DNA of 64,000 nucleotides from assembly GCA_028818695.1 (NCBI GenBank), contig JAPPNK010000014.1, forward strand, positions 32,237 to 96,236, read 5' to 3'. Numbering within the stretch: position 1 is the first letter of the stretch; each line of letters begins with the position of its first letter. Of this stretch, positions 52,516-62,800 are shown piece after piece. Under the pieces are notes generated by a model that saw only the letters and a program-made list of their open reading frames with translations, was not told where the DNA came from and made no database searches. Position numbers and translations under genes: made by a program. This stretch comes from Candidatus Poribacteria bacterium. Lineage in GTDB: Bacteria > Poribacteria > WGA-4E > GCA-2687025.

Positions 52516-55500
52516 TCGGCGCCGCTTCGTTGGACCGCTGAATGATCGCCTGAATGCTCGTTTCTAATAACGCGCGGACTTCGATCGCTTCGACATGCAT
52601 ACCCTCTTCTTTGCGCTGCCTGTATTTGGCAAGCGAGGCGTTCGCGCTCAACGCCATATCCTGAAGATCGACGTCGCTGCGCGAACGGGCGTATTGGACA
52701 AGCTCCTTTATATGCGTCTCCAGCTGTGTCAAACCCGCTTTGGAGCCCTTGTACAAATTCCACTCCTGATTGATGAACAGGGCGAGGTCGGTCAGCGTCG
52801 GCTCCAACTTTTCGGGCTTCGGCGGCGACATGACAACGTTAACGGCAGTAACCTCGCCAATGAGCGTCACGACGGGAACGCTCTTCGCCTCCAAGCCCGA
52901 TGCGCTCAAGTAAAGCGTGTAATTGCTGCCCGCCTCCAGCTCATTAAACTCGTAAGAGCCGTCCGCATCGGTCCAGAAGCTGCTGTCTAGGATCTGATCT
53001 TTCCCTTTGGCGATACGGATGCCGACATTGACGATCGGCTTGCCGTCGTCGCCCGTGACGCGGCCGGCGATGGCGCCGTTCAGCCCCGCCTTGAGAACCT
53101 TATCCAGCGCGGTTCTAAATCCGTCGTCGTATTCAAGCCGATCGCCCGCCGCAACGAATACGGCGGTAAGGCGCGGCATGTCGTGGGTACCCTCCATCAC
53201 AGCTTCCGAATAAACAGGCTCAACATAGACGAGCGCTGTCTCGCCGTTGTTTTTAGGCGCGGGCAACAGGAGCAGGTTGCCGCGCGAGATTCTCGCCTTA
53301 TCAGAACTTTGGAATTTGAGCTCGTGTTTCATTTCCTTGGTGATGTTGGACTCCACCAATCGAGGCCCGTCGATATGCTCTGGAAGCGTATAGCAGACAA
53401 GCTGACCGTAATGATCGCCGTCCGAGCGGGCGACTAGCCAAGCAGAAAGCAAATTCTCGACCATCTTCCGATCCTGATTTTTGAGCTGCTTTTCAGTAGG
53501 TCTCGGCGACATCGGAAGCACGCTCACAAATTCAGGCGCATTAGAGCCGGGCAGCGTCAGCGTCATATAGGAAGGCATCATGGGTTGAAACTTATCGCCG
53601 ATCAACTCGTCCGGAATCCCCCACTCAAGGTTGCCGTCATAAAACGTTTGGGCGTCGTCCACATGGTATCGACCGTACATAGAGGCTTGCACCCAGAGCA
53701 TATAATCGGGGTACCGCAGATGTTTTTTGATCTCGCTCGGCATCTCTTCAATATCGTGAAACAGCTCCGCGAAGCGATGCTGGTACATTTCCATGAGCGG
53801 ATCATGCGGGTCGGTCACATAGAAAAACACGTCCCCGTTGTACGGGTCCACGACAGCGACAGCGGAGTTGCGAATGTAGTTGTAGCCCTTAAAAGTTGGC
53901 TCTTTATGGTTGGTTCCGCCGAGGTCGTAAATCGGATCGCCGACGATGTCCAAGGCGCGCCGGCGCTCCGAATACGGGAAACGATTCGACACCGTATAAA
54001 CATCGATCACCCACCACAGCTTCTTGGTATCTTCCCCGATCACAATATACGGATCCGGGTCGAATTTGAGAAACGGCGCCAGTATCTCGGCTCGGTTGAG
54101 AACCTCGCGGTGAAGAAGAACGCGGCTGTTGGGATTCAACTGATTTGAAATTCCAACCCGAATCGGATTGAGCAGGCGCGTCGCCCAGAGCCAGCGTTTG
54201 AGACCCGAATGGATCTTAACGCCGCCGTGCCCGTCGTACCGCGCTTCTCTTTGGCCGGGGCCTTTCTCGACCTCGCTTGTATTCACAAACACATAGTCGT
54301 TGTTCATCTCGCCGTAGTAGATTTCAGGGCGGCGGACGATGAACGAATCGCTGACGGTCGATTTCTTCATATCCGCCCCTTTCACCCATATCTCAGGCTT
54401 GCCGTCCTCCTTTGAAACATTGACAGGGGCGGCGACCACGCCATGCCCATGCGTGAACCGCATCGTGCGGGCGACCCAGTCCCTAGAGGCTCTTTCCCCC
54501 GGGTCTACTTCGCGAGCTCCAAGCAGCGTCTGACGCAACTTTCCATCAACAACATATCGATCCACGTCCATATACTGATGAAATGTATAGGTTTTCGGAT
54601 CGATCAGCTGTTCAGCCCGCACCCACTTCCATGCGGAGATGCGGTCCCACAGCTGCACATTTTCTAAGAAGGACGGCTGGGCGTTAATTTCTTGCAGGGT
54701 CGCTTGACCCTGGATAGACATATTTTTTTGAATCACGTCCAACTTGAAGCCGCGGCGCGTCATGCCAATATGCTTTTCAAGATACGGCTTCTCGTATTTC
54801 GTCTTATTCGCTCGAATGGGAATATGGTAGTAAAAGAGCGGATATATCCAGAGAATCGCTAGATACGCCGACCCCCATCCAACCGCGACCCACCACCACA
54901 GGCGGCGGTTTTGCCAAATCACATTCACCAGCAGCGCCAACGCCAGAACCGCCAACGCCCAAATATAGTACTCCGTCAGTTTCTCCTGGAGAATATAAAA
55001 ATAGTCAACGCTCGACTTAGCGGCGGAGCCTTTGAAGTTGACGACAGGGTCCAGATACAGCATCGACTGACGATCCACATCCGCCTTCCAAGCCGCCGCG
55101 CCCAGTATCATGATCCAAAGCAGCGTCCCCTGCGCCGCGATGCCTCTCAACGCCCTCGGCATCGAGTGCGCGTCTCTATGGTAGTAGTAGCGGTACTGAT
55201 ACGCGATCAGCCCCAAAGCGGCGAAGAGAACCGCCAGAATCCACATGCTTTCATAGCGCGTGCGCGGAAATCTGAACAGATAATAGCCGACATTTTTATA
55301 AAAAATCGGGTCGCAGAACCCGTCCTTCAGATACTTCGACTTCGCCGCCTGCGCGGTCAAATCGTCCAACGCGGCGGCTCTTCTCTCTTCTTCAGTCGCC
55401 GCTTCGTCTTCTGCCGCCGACGCTGCATCTTCTGCCGCCGGCGCTTTGAACGACATGCCTTTTTTGTAGCTGTCGTTCTCGCCGAGCGGCTTCTCCTTGA

Positions 55501-56353
55501 CGCGCTCAACAACGGTGCGCCCCGTCAGATGCAGGTGGAACGATTCGCCGAGAGTTTCGCCGTCGCTGGAGACGGGCAGATATCCGCGCAAATAGTAATG
55601 CGGCGGCTCTGGCGCCTGTTTTGCGCCGGTTGTCGTCCCGCTGTCGACGCCTAGAAACAAAACATTCGGATCGCCTTCAAACTTCGCCTTCAGCGCCGCC
55701 TCCATCTCCGCGGTGAACGCCTTCAGCGCCGCCTCGTCTGTCCATGGCGCAGCCGTCGCAGGATTGTCGGGCGTCCCAAAAAGAGCGGGTTGATGCTGAA
55801 CAATTGCTTGAACTCGACCGACGCCCTCTTTGTCGTACGCTTCCGCGCTCCAGTATGCCTCCCACTGCCACATTACAATGAACGCCAGCAAGCCCGACGC
55901 CGCCAAACACGCCGCTGTCAACAGCCGATGCATCAGCCTCGACTGCGTCACCGCCCAGTGTTCAATGTCGCCCCGCAGCCGGCAGACGAACCGGGCAATG
56001 AGCAAATTCAAAAACAGAAACGCAAAGCCGACCCCGAAATAGACCCCGAACACCTGCCACCGCATGACAAGCATGCGCTCAAACACCTTTTCGTAGCCGG
56101 CAGGTTCGCCGTCAGGATTAGAAAAATGGGCGCGCCATTGATGTTCCGTCCACAGATAAGCGATATGCGGCCATGCCCAAACCGCCATGATGAGCGTCGG
56201 AACAACGAACCAGAGCAGTCCGACCGCGCGCGCGCGTTTGTCCCGCTCGCGCCATCCGCGCGACAGATACGCAATACCGATGAACCCGCATCCGACCCAT
56301 GCGGCAACCGCGAGCATCAGTGAAATGGTGACGTGAAACGCTTTGACGTCCAT
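52502..56353 (-). CDS. UPF0182-family giant membrane protein with CpREG insertion
   Basis: 1283 residues. About four membrane helices at the N-terminus (roughly 8-30, 43-66, 97-121 and 138-162), a soluble segment, then four more (about 383-530) precede a very large extracytoplasmic region with the UPF0182 signatures (YHIPIRANKTKYEKPYLEKHIGMTRRGF, YVFVNTSEVEKGPGQ, NRFPYSERRR, YNYIRNSAVAVVDPYNGDVFFYVTDPHDP). A carboxypeptidase-regulatory-like module (about 1093-1177) is followed by a helical tail, additions not usual in the family. UPF0182 function is unknown. GAGGGG precedes ATG 56353. It probably drives the overlapping pentapeptide gene. Confidence 0.88.
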   Translation of the reverse strand: MDVKAFHVTISLMLAVAAWVGCGFIGIAYLSRGWRERDKRARAVGLLWFVVPTLIMAVWAWPHIAYLWTEHQWRAHFSNPDGEPAGYEKVFERMLVMRWQVFGVYFGVGFAFLFLNLLIARFVCRLRGDIEHWAVTQSRLMHRLLTAACLAASGLLAFIVMWQWEAYWSAEAYDKEGVGRVQAIVQHQPALFGTPDNPATAAPWTDEAALKAFTAEMEAALKAKFEGDPNVLFLGVDSGTTTGAKQAPEPPHYYLRGYLPVSSDGETLGESFHLHLTGRTVVERVKEKPLGENDSYKKGMSFKAPAAEDAASAAEDEAATEEERRAAALDDLTAQAAKSKYLKDGFCDPIFYKNVGYYLFRFPRTRYESMWILAVLFAALGLIAYQYRYYYHRDAHSMPRALRGIAAQGTLLWIMILGAAAWKADVDRQSMLYLDPVVNFKGSAAKSSVDYFYILQEKLTEYYIWALAVLALALLVNVIWQNRRLWWWVAVGWGSAYLAILWIYPLFYYHIPIRANKTKYEKPYLEKHIGMTRRGFKLDVIQKNMSIQGQATLQEINAQPSFLENVQLWDRISAWKWVRAEQLIDPKTYTFHQYMDVDRYVVDGKLRQTLLGAREVDPGERASRDWVARTMRFTHGHGVVAAPVNVSKEDGKPEIWVKGADMKKSTVSDSFIVRRPEIYYGEMNNDYVFVNTSEVEKGPGQREARYDGHGGVKIHSGLKRWLWATRLLNPIRVGISNQLNPNSRVLLHREVLNRAEILAPFLKFDPDPYIVIGEDTKKLWWVIDVYTVSNRFPYSERRRALDIVGDPIYDLGGTNHKEPTFKGYNYIRNSAVAVVDPYNGDVFFYVTDPHDPLMEMYQHRFAELFHDIEEMPSEIKKHLRYPDYMLWVQASMYGRYHVDDAQTFYDGNLEWGIPDELIGDKFQPMMPSYMTLTLPGSNAPEFVSVLPMSPRPTEKQLKNQDRKMVENLLSAWLVARSDGDHYGQLVCYTLPEHIDGPRLVESNITKEMKHELKFQSSDKARISRGNLLLLPAPKNNGETALVYVEPVYSEAVMEGTHDMPRLTAVFVAAGDRLEYDDGFRTALDKVLKAGLNGAIAGRVTGDDGKPIVNVGIRIAKGKDQILDSSFWTDADGSYEFNELEAGSNYTLYLSASGLEAKSVPVVTLIGEVTAVNVVMSPPKPEKLEPTLTDLALFINQEWNLYKGSKAGLTQLETHIKELVQYARSRSDVDLQDMALSANASLAKYRQRKEEGMHVEAIEVRALLETSIQAIIQRSNEAAPNGKP

Positions 56354-56526
56354 ACATGCCCCTCGCTCACATCATTTTACCGCAAAACGGGCAGCTCCGC
56401 AACGGCGTCGGCGCTCTGAAAATCGGACGTTTTCATTGCGTCCGCTGCGCGGGCGGTTCAAAGCCGTTAAGTTTTAAAAGGATCCGCCCTTCAAGTTGGG
56501 CATTGGACAGATCAGACCCTGCCTCT

Positions 56527-57633
56527 TTAAAACAGCCGGCCAATCATGATGACCGCAAGCGGAACGGCGTAAAACAGCGCCAGCGTATAGACGATGGCGA
56601 GTATCCTGTATCGGCTAGCGATCTCGCCGAACCGCTCCGCCAGCCAGACAGGGATATTCCGCACCGGCTTGATCGGAAACACAATCAGAACGCCGGTCAC
56701 GTTGAAAAAGAAATGCCCAAGCGCGACGACCAGCCCATCGATCTTTCCGCTAGCTAAAGCGGCCAAAAGCGCAGTGAAGGTGGTGCCGATGTTGGCGCCG
56801 CAGATATAGGGGAAGATCTGCGCGACCGAGAGCGCGCCCGTCGCCACAAACGGAACCGCAAGCGAGGTGGTGACGGAGCTGCTTTGCGCAAGAATGGTGA
56901 CGCCGACGCCGAAGACTAGGCTCGCCCAGCTCGCTTTGAAGATATACTTCTCGATCACATTGTCCGCCTGATCTAGGGCGAGCGCCTTGAGCGAGCGAAC
57001 AAGAATGCGCAGCCCGAAGAAGAGAAACGCGGCGGCAAGAATCAGAACGATCCACCTTTCTGCGCCGGCGAAGCCGAGTTCGCCAATGCCGGCGCTCAAG
57101 AGTTTGCTGACGGGGTCGGTGAAGTAATCTTTGAGCGGGCTTGCCAGATCCAGTCCGCCGACCGACTGAAACGTTTTGGCGAAAACTTCGGAGATCCGGT
57201 CCATGAAGCCGGTCAACAGCTCCAGCGGAAAAAGGATCGCGACAACGATGATGTTGAAGAAGTCATGGACGGTCGCGCCTCCGATGGCGCGCTTGAACTC
57301 CTCCCTGTCGCCGATATGCGCGAGCGAAACGATCGTGTTCGTGACGGTCGTCCCGATGTTCGCTCCCATAACGATCGGATGGGCGACAGCGACGGGAATG
57401 GTTCCAGCCCCGACCAGCGCCACTGTCGAGGCGGTGACGGTGGAGGAGCTTTGAGCGAGCGTCGTGGCGAGAATGCCGATAAACAAACCGACAAACGGAT
57501 TTTTGGCGGGGCTGAGAAACTCATCCACTTTCGCTTTGTCAAAAATCTTGAGCGCGTCGCCCAGCAGCTCAATGCTGATAAAGAAAAGCGCAAGACCGAG
57601 AACGAGTCCGCCAATGGAGCGTAAATGCTTCAC
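56527..57633 (-). CDS. Na/Pi-cotransporter family protein, copy 1
   Basis: 368 residues with about eight to ten membrane helices in two inverted halves. Each half has the family motifs: Q61-S-S-S with GANIGTT (90-96), and Q250-S-S-S with GANIGTT (279-285). The SLC34/NptA-like group couples Na+ to phosphate uptake or efflux. The start is GTG at 57633 with AAAGGA 5 nt upstream; the same arrangement is present in the tandem paralogue. The C-terminal PhoU-like regulatory domain of the YjbB type is absent. Confidence 0.88.
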   Translation of the reverse strand: MKHLRSIGGLVLGLALFFISIELLGDALKIFDKAKVDEFLSPAKNPFVGLFIGILATTLAQSSSTVTASTVALVGAGTIPVAVAHPIVMGANIGTTVTNTIVSLAHIGDREEFKRAIGGATVHDFFNIIVVAILFPLELLTGFMDRISEVFAKTFQSVGGLDLASPLKDYFTDPVSKLLSAGIGELGFAGAERWIVLILAAAFLFFGLRILVRSLKALALDQADNVIEKYIFKASWASLVFGVGVTILAQSSSVTTSLAVPFVATGALSVAQIFPYICGANIGTTFTALLAALASGKIDGLVVALGHFFFNVTGVLIVFPIKPVRNIPVWLAERFGEIASRYRILAIVYTLALFYAVPLAVIMIGRLF

Positions 57634-57708
57634 ACCATTCCTTTCAACGAAACCAGTACACAGCTCGACGGCTCATGTCGATTTCGTCCGGATCTCGTTT
57701 TCAGTTGA

Positions 57709-57722
57709 GGCGTTTGAACGCC
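57709..57722. promoter_or_regulatory. Candidate operator palindrome upstream of copy 1
   Basis: GGCGTTTGAACGCC is an inverted repeat about 75 bp before the GTG start. The same 14 bp, with the flank CGTTTTCAGTTGA, occurs at the same place before copy 2 (58994-59007). Its conservation in an otherwise drifting upstream region suggests a regulator site, possibly phosphate- or sodium-responsive. Confidence 0.4.
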
Positions 57723-57814
57723 GATGGGTACCATACTCGAAAGAGACGGAAAAATCGAATTTTTCTAAATGGGAGAATGAATCCAGGCATGCCCAATTCA
57801 AGCGCCCAGATTCT

Positions 57815-58918
57815 TTAAAACAGCCGACTGATCATGATCACCGCGAGCGGAACGGCGTAAAACAGCACAACCATATAGGCGATGGCGAGTAGCCTATATC
57901 GGCTTGCGATTTCGCCGAACCGCTCCGCCAGCCAGATAGGGATATTCCGCAGCCGCTTGATCGGAAACACAACCATAACGCCTATCACGTTGAAAAAGAA
58001 ATGCGCAAGCGCGACAGACAGCCCTTCAGGGTTTTGGCTGACGAGCGCGGTCAAAAGCGCGGTGAAGGTGATGCCGATATTGGCGCCGCAGACGTAGGGG
58101 AAGATCTGCGCGACCGAGAGCGCGCCCGTCGCCACAAACGGAACCGCAAGCGATGTTGTGATGGAGCTGCTTTGAACAAAGATCGTGATGACGACGCCGA
58201 AGATCAAGCTGGCGGAACTCGCTTTGAAGATATACTTCTCGACCACATTGTCCGCCTGGTTTAGGGCTAACCTCTTGAGCGAGCGAACCAGAATGAGCAG
58301 CCCGAAGAAAAGGAACGAGGCGGCGATGATCAGAACGATCCACCCTTCTGCGTCGGCAAATCCGAATTTGTCAATGCCGGCGCTCAAGAATTCGCTGACG
58401 GGGTCGGTGAAGTATTCCTTGAGCGGGCTGGCAAGTTCGAGGCCGCCGAAGTTGTGAAACGCTTTGGCGAAATAGTGGGAGATATGATTCATGAAGCCTG
58501 TTAACAGCTCCAGCGGGAAAAGGATCGCGACGATGATGATGTTGAAAAAGTCGTGGACGGTCGCTCCGCCGATAGCGCGCTTGAATTCCTCCCGGTTGCG
58601 GATATGCGCGAGGGAAACGATCGTATTTGTGACGGTCGTCCCGATGTTGGCTCCCATGACGATCGGAATGGCGACAGCGGCGGAGATGCCGGTCCCGGCG
58701 GAAGCAACCGTTACAGCGATGACAGCGACGGAGCTTTGCGCTAGCGCCGTGGAGAGTATGCCGATGAACAGTCCGACAAACGGATTGCTGGCGCTTTTAA
58801 GGAGTTTGCCAGCGGCTCCTTCGCTGAAAAGCTCAAAAGCGTCTCCCATCAGCTCAATGCTCAGGAAGAAAAGCGCAAGACCGAGAACGAATCCGCCAAT
58901 GGGGCGTAAATTCTTCAC
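57815..58918 (-). CDS. Na/Pi-cotransporter family protein, copy 2
   Basis: 367 residues from GTG 58918, chosen because it aligns with the GTG of copy 1 and has the same AAAGG context; an upstream in-frame codon would add ten residues. It is similar to copy 1 throughout, but the first motif is QSSVAV instead of QSSSTV and the second GANIGTT is GANIGIT. Substrate affinity may have changed or relaxed. The upstream 80 bp are duplicated too. Confidence 0.86.
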   Translation of the reverse strand: MKNLRPIGGFVLGLALFFLSIELMGDAFELFSEGAAGKLLKSASNPFVGLFIGILSTALAQSSVAVIAVTVASAGTGISAAVAIPIVMGANIGTTVTNTIVSLAHIRNREEFKRAIGGATVHDFFNIIIVAILFPLELLTGFMNHISHYFAKAFHNFGGLELASPLKEYFTDPVSEFLSAGIDKFGFADAEGWIVLIIAASFLFFGLLILVRSLKRLALNQADNVVEKYIFKASSASLIFGVVITIFVQSSSITTSLAVPFVATGALSVAQIFPYVCGANIGITFTALLTALVSQNPEGLSVALAHFFFNVIGVMVVFPIKRLRNIPIWLAERFGEIASRYRLLAIAYMVVLFYAVPLAVIMISRLF

Positions 58919-58993
58919 ACCTAACCTTTCAACGAAACCAGTACACAAAGCAACGGCTCATGTCGATTTCGCCCGGACATCGTTTTCAGTTGA

Positions 58994-59007
58994 GGCGTTT
59001 GAACGCC
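58994..59007. promoter_or_regulatory. Candidate operator palindrome upstream of copy 2
   Basis: GGCGTTTGAACGCC, identical to the site before copy 1 and at the same distance (about 75 bp) from the GTG start. It lies within a duplicated upstream segment. Confidence 0.4.
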
Positions 59008-59168
59008 GAAGAATAATCATATCCGAAGCTGCCAAAAAAATCAAGCATTTTCTCCAGCTGTCATCCACGCGAATCCTTTCCGCGCAAGACAGCAGCGCAT
59101 CCCATGTAACTTGAACGCCTGCGCGGGTGTTTTAACTACGCTACTCAATTACGCCGCGGGGATGCACG

Positions 59169-59855
59169 ATGAGACTGGAGACTCTCTTAGGCGCGGGGGT
59201 CGGCTTGCTTCTCCGCGCCGTTTACATGCAATGGGTGTTTGCGCCATACCCCGCCGCGCGGTATGTCGATACGGCGCCGCTTGTCGTTCTGGGCGCGCTG
59301 GCTGCGGCCGTCTTAATGGAACTCATTCTCCAGCTCTTCTCCCGAAAACGCCGCAGGACGCGCCTGCGTGAGCGCGCCTTCGGCGTCTCGATGTTCTTCT
59401 CCGCCGCCATCTTCATTGAGTTCGGCAAAATGGCGGGCGAATATTCCGGCGGGGCGCAGACCGCGGTCTGGGCTGCCGCGTTCGCCTCGTCGCTGTTGTT
59501 GTCGAATCTGATGACGCGTTACTGCCGTTATGAGCGTTTGTCGTCCCGCCGGGCTGTCAGGGTTATATCAAGGTCCGCGCGCCGTCCCGTTCAGATCAAG
59601 GCAAAGTCCGCGCGCCGCGCCGCTCAGATCAAGGCAAAGGCAAGGTCCGCGCGCCGTTCCGTTCAGGCAAAAGCAAAGTCCGCGCGCCGTCCCATGAAGT
59701 CGAAGGTTGCGCCCCGGCCCAGTTGGCAGTATAATCCGCGCGGAAATCTGCTTTATAGGGGTTGGAATCATCGATCGACACGACGCAGAAATTCTGCTGC
59801 ATCCAGAAAACGCGCCTACGCCTACGGACGCCGCCAACCTGCTCGCGCCGTATAG
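59169..59855 (+). CDS. Membrane protein with basic repeat tail
   Basis: 228 residues. About four hydrophobic segments (roughly 5-25, 34-56, 75-95 and 100-118) precede a tail of about 100 residues with over one third Arg and Lys. The tail contains four repeats of SARR(P/A/S)(V/A/M)QIKAK type encoded by 33-39 bp DNA repeats (59574-59700). There is only a weak binding site before ATG 59169. The tail may bind nucleic acid or an acidic partner on the cytoplasmic side. Its last 149 bp overlap the longest reading of glnE. No family recognised. Confidence 0.6.
   Translation: MRLETLLGAGVGLLLRAVYMQWVFAPYPAARYVDTAPLVVLGALAAAVLMELILQLFSRKRRRTRLRERAFGVSMFFSAAIFIEFGKMAGEYSGGAQTAVWAAAFASSLLLSNLMTRYCRYERLSSRRAVRVISRSARRPVQIKAKSARRAAQIKAKARSARRSVQAKAKSARRPMKSKVAPRPSWQYNPRGNLLYRGWNHRSTRRRNSAASRKRAYAYGRRQPARAV
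59574..59700 (+). repeat. In-gene tandem repeat, about 33 bp, four units
   Basis: Four units starting TCCGCGCGCCG(T/C) and continuing CCCGTTCAGATCAAGGCAAAG with variations. They encode the SARR..QIKAK segments of the preceding protein. One unit is six bases longer. Confidence 0.7.
59707..59735 (+). promoter_or_regulatory. Promoter of glnE
   Basis: TTGCGC (59707-59712), a 17-nt spacer and TATAAT (59730-59735) lie inside the 3' end of the upstream gene. Transcription would begin about 59742, after the first in-frame TTG of glnE. Confidence 0.55.
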
Positions 59856-62800
59856 AATAGAAGACCCGCGCGGAGCCGTTCAAACGCTGCGAGCCATGGC
59901 GGAGCTGTTCGGATGGGGTCCCTCCTTTTCCGGGCATGCGGCGCAATTTATAAAATCTGCCGCCGTCTCGGCAAATCCGGACATGGCGCTCAAACGCGCG
60001 CTCCACTACGCCAGGGCGATCGCCTCCCCCCACAACTTCTTCAGCTACGCCTTGGAGATTCCGCAGCTCATCGACGATCTTATGACCGCGTTTGGCGGCA
60101 GCGAGTACCTCTCCGCTATCCTCATACGCCATCCGGGCTATCTGCCGTGGCTCCTGCAGACGATGGACGAATCGGGCCGCAAGCCGCTCGAAAAACGCGC
60201 CAAGGAGCTGCTAAACGAAATGCGCAGCGACCGCTCCGGCGAGTCGAAACGCGGCGTGTTGAGACGTTTTAAAAGGCGCGAAACGCTGCGCATCGGTATG
60301 CGCGACCTGCTCCAAGCCGCCTCGGTGGATGAAACGACCGCGGAGCTGGCTTTTGTCGCAGACGCAGCTTTCCAAGGCGCTTATCTGCTTGCCCAGGCTG
60401 AAACGCGCCAATCGCTCGGCAGACCCCTGAACGCGGACGGCTCCGAAGCGGGCTACTGCGTGATCGGAATGGGCAAACTGGGCGGCGGCGAACTGAACTT
60501 CTCCTCCGACGTCGACATCCTGTGCGTTTACAGCGAAGACGGAAACACGGACAAGGGCGGCGCAAACCAGACCTATTTTCAGCGCCTCACCGAAAAACTG
60601 ATCGAGATCATGAGCGCGCCGACGCAGGACGGGTATGTGTTCCGCGTCGACCTTCGGCTGCGTCCGCAGGGCGGTTCGTCGCCGCTCGCGCGTTCGCTGG
60701 CAAGCTATGAAGGCTACTACGAAGCTTGGGGCGAGCTGTTCGACCGGCAGGCGCTCATCAAGGCGCGTTACGCCGCGGGCGACCAGAATTTAGCCCGCGC
60801 CTTTCTGTCCATGACGGAAGCGTTTGCCTATCGGACGCTCCAGGACGCCGCCGAAATTGAGGATACTTTAGAGGAAATCTACCGCACAAAGCTGCAGATC
60901 GAAGCGCGCATCGCCCAAAAAGAGGACCCGCGCCTGCATGTGAAACTTGGACCAGGCGGCATACGCGACATTGAATTCATCGCCCAGGCGATGCAGCTGA
61001 CGCGCGGAGGCGTCGACCGTTCGCTGCGGGCGCGCGGCTCCATTGACGCTCTGAACGCTCTCGCGGCGGCTGGACATCTTCCCAACGAAGAGGCGGAGCG
61101 GCTCAAAGACGCGTACCGATTCATGCGGCGCGTCGAAAACTGCATCCAGCTGGTGTCCGATCAGCAGCGGTATTCGCTTCCGTCCGACGAGGCGGAATGG
61201 GAGCGCCACGCGCGCCGACTCGGGTACGCCGATTCGCCCTCCGAGACGTTCCGCCGCGATTTTGAGGAGCGGCAGACCTTCATTCGCAGCGTCTTTGATC
61301 GGCTGTTTCGCGCGGATGAAAGCCCGTTCCGGCGGATGATGAACCGCCTGCTGGATGAGGATTCCCCCAGCCCAGAGACAGCTGAGTTTCTGCTGTCGTA
61401 CGGTCTTGAAGACGCCAAGGGGGCGAGCCGCGCGCTGAACGCTCTGGCGAAGGGGTCTTCCCGTGTCCGTTTTTCGCCGCGCGTTCGCCGCGCCTTCCGC
61501 GATTTTGCCGAGCCGCTTCTGAACGAACTCAAGGAAACGCCCGATCCGTCTCTCGCGCTGACGCAGCTGGAGCGTTTCTTGTCCGCCTCAAAGGCGCGCG
61601 CCTCCTATTTCGACCTTTTAAAAGAGGTCGGGCCGATTCGGCAGCTGCTTGTCAGGCTGCTGGGCGAGAGCCGCTTTATCGGCGACATCCTGGCGCAGAA
61701 CCCTGTCGTGTTTGAAACGCTCGTTGCAGGCGCGCAGATGGGCGAGCGCGTCGAATCGCCCGAGCCGCTGTATGAAAAGCTGAAGACGCAAGCCGCCCGC
61801 GCTAAAGAAGACCCGACGCTCGCGGCGCGCCGATTTCGCCAAACCGAAATGGTGCGCATCGGCGCGCGCGACCTGCTCGGAGAAAGCGACGTCCTGACGA
61901 CAACCCTAGAGCTGAGCCTGCTCGCCGAAGCGATCCTGCGTTACGAAACGGAGCGCATGTTCAACGAGCTGGCGGAACGGCGCGGGATCCCAAAGCATGA
62001 GGACGGATCGCCCGCAACCTATGCGGTCGTCGGCATGGGCAAGCTGGCGGGGCGCGAGCTGAATTACAGCTCGGATCTGGACGCGCAATTCGTCTATTCC
62101 GGACCTGGCAAAACAACAAAAGGCGAGCCGAACGGCGCCTTCTTTAGCCGAATGGCAGCCTCAATGGCTTCGCAATGGAAACGTCCGGCGCTCGGAAGCC
62201 GCTTTTATGAGCTGGATCTGCGCCTGCGCCCTTACGGACGAGGCGGCCCTACCGCGCTCACCTTAGACGGATACTGCGAGTATTACGAGACGCATGCGGA
62301 GCTGTGGGAACGGCAAGCGGCGGTCAAGTCCCGCCCCGTCGCCGGCGACGAAGCGCTGGGAAACGCATGGCGCCGACTTGCGGATGAATTCGCCTACGCC
62401 AAGCCGTTGACCCCGGAAGAGGCGGAGCAGATCTACAGCGTCCGCGCGCGGAAAGAAAACAAAGCCGCCCGCGAGACTGGGCGGATGCACAACATCAAAT
62501 CTGGATACGGCGGGCTGGTCGACATCGAGTTTCTCGTCCAGGCTCTGCAACTGCGCTGGGGACTAACGATCCGTTCCGCGCGTTCGCCCAACACGTTAGA
62601 CGCGCTGAACGCCTTGACCCGCGAAGGCCTCGTTGAGCCGAAGGTTCGCAGCGAATTGAGGCATGCGTATCTGTATCTGCGCAAGGTTGAAAATCGGCTT
62701 CAGATTGTGGAAAATCGGTCGCTGGCGGCGCTGCCGAACGACCCGGCGGCGTTGTCCCAGCTGGCGCGTCGGTTGTATTATGAGAGCGTAGAGGAGCTGC

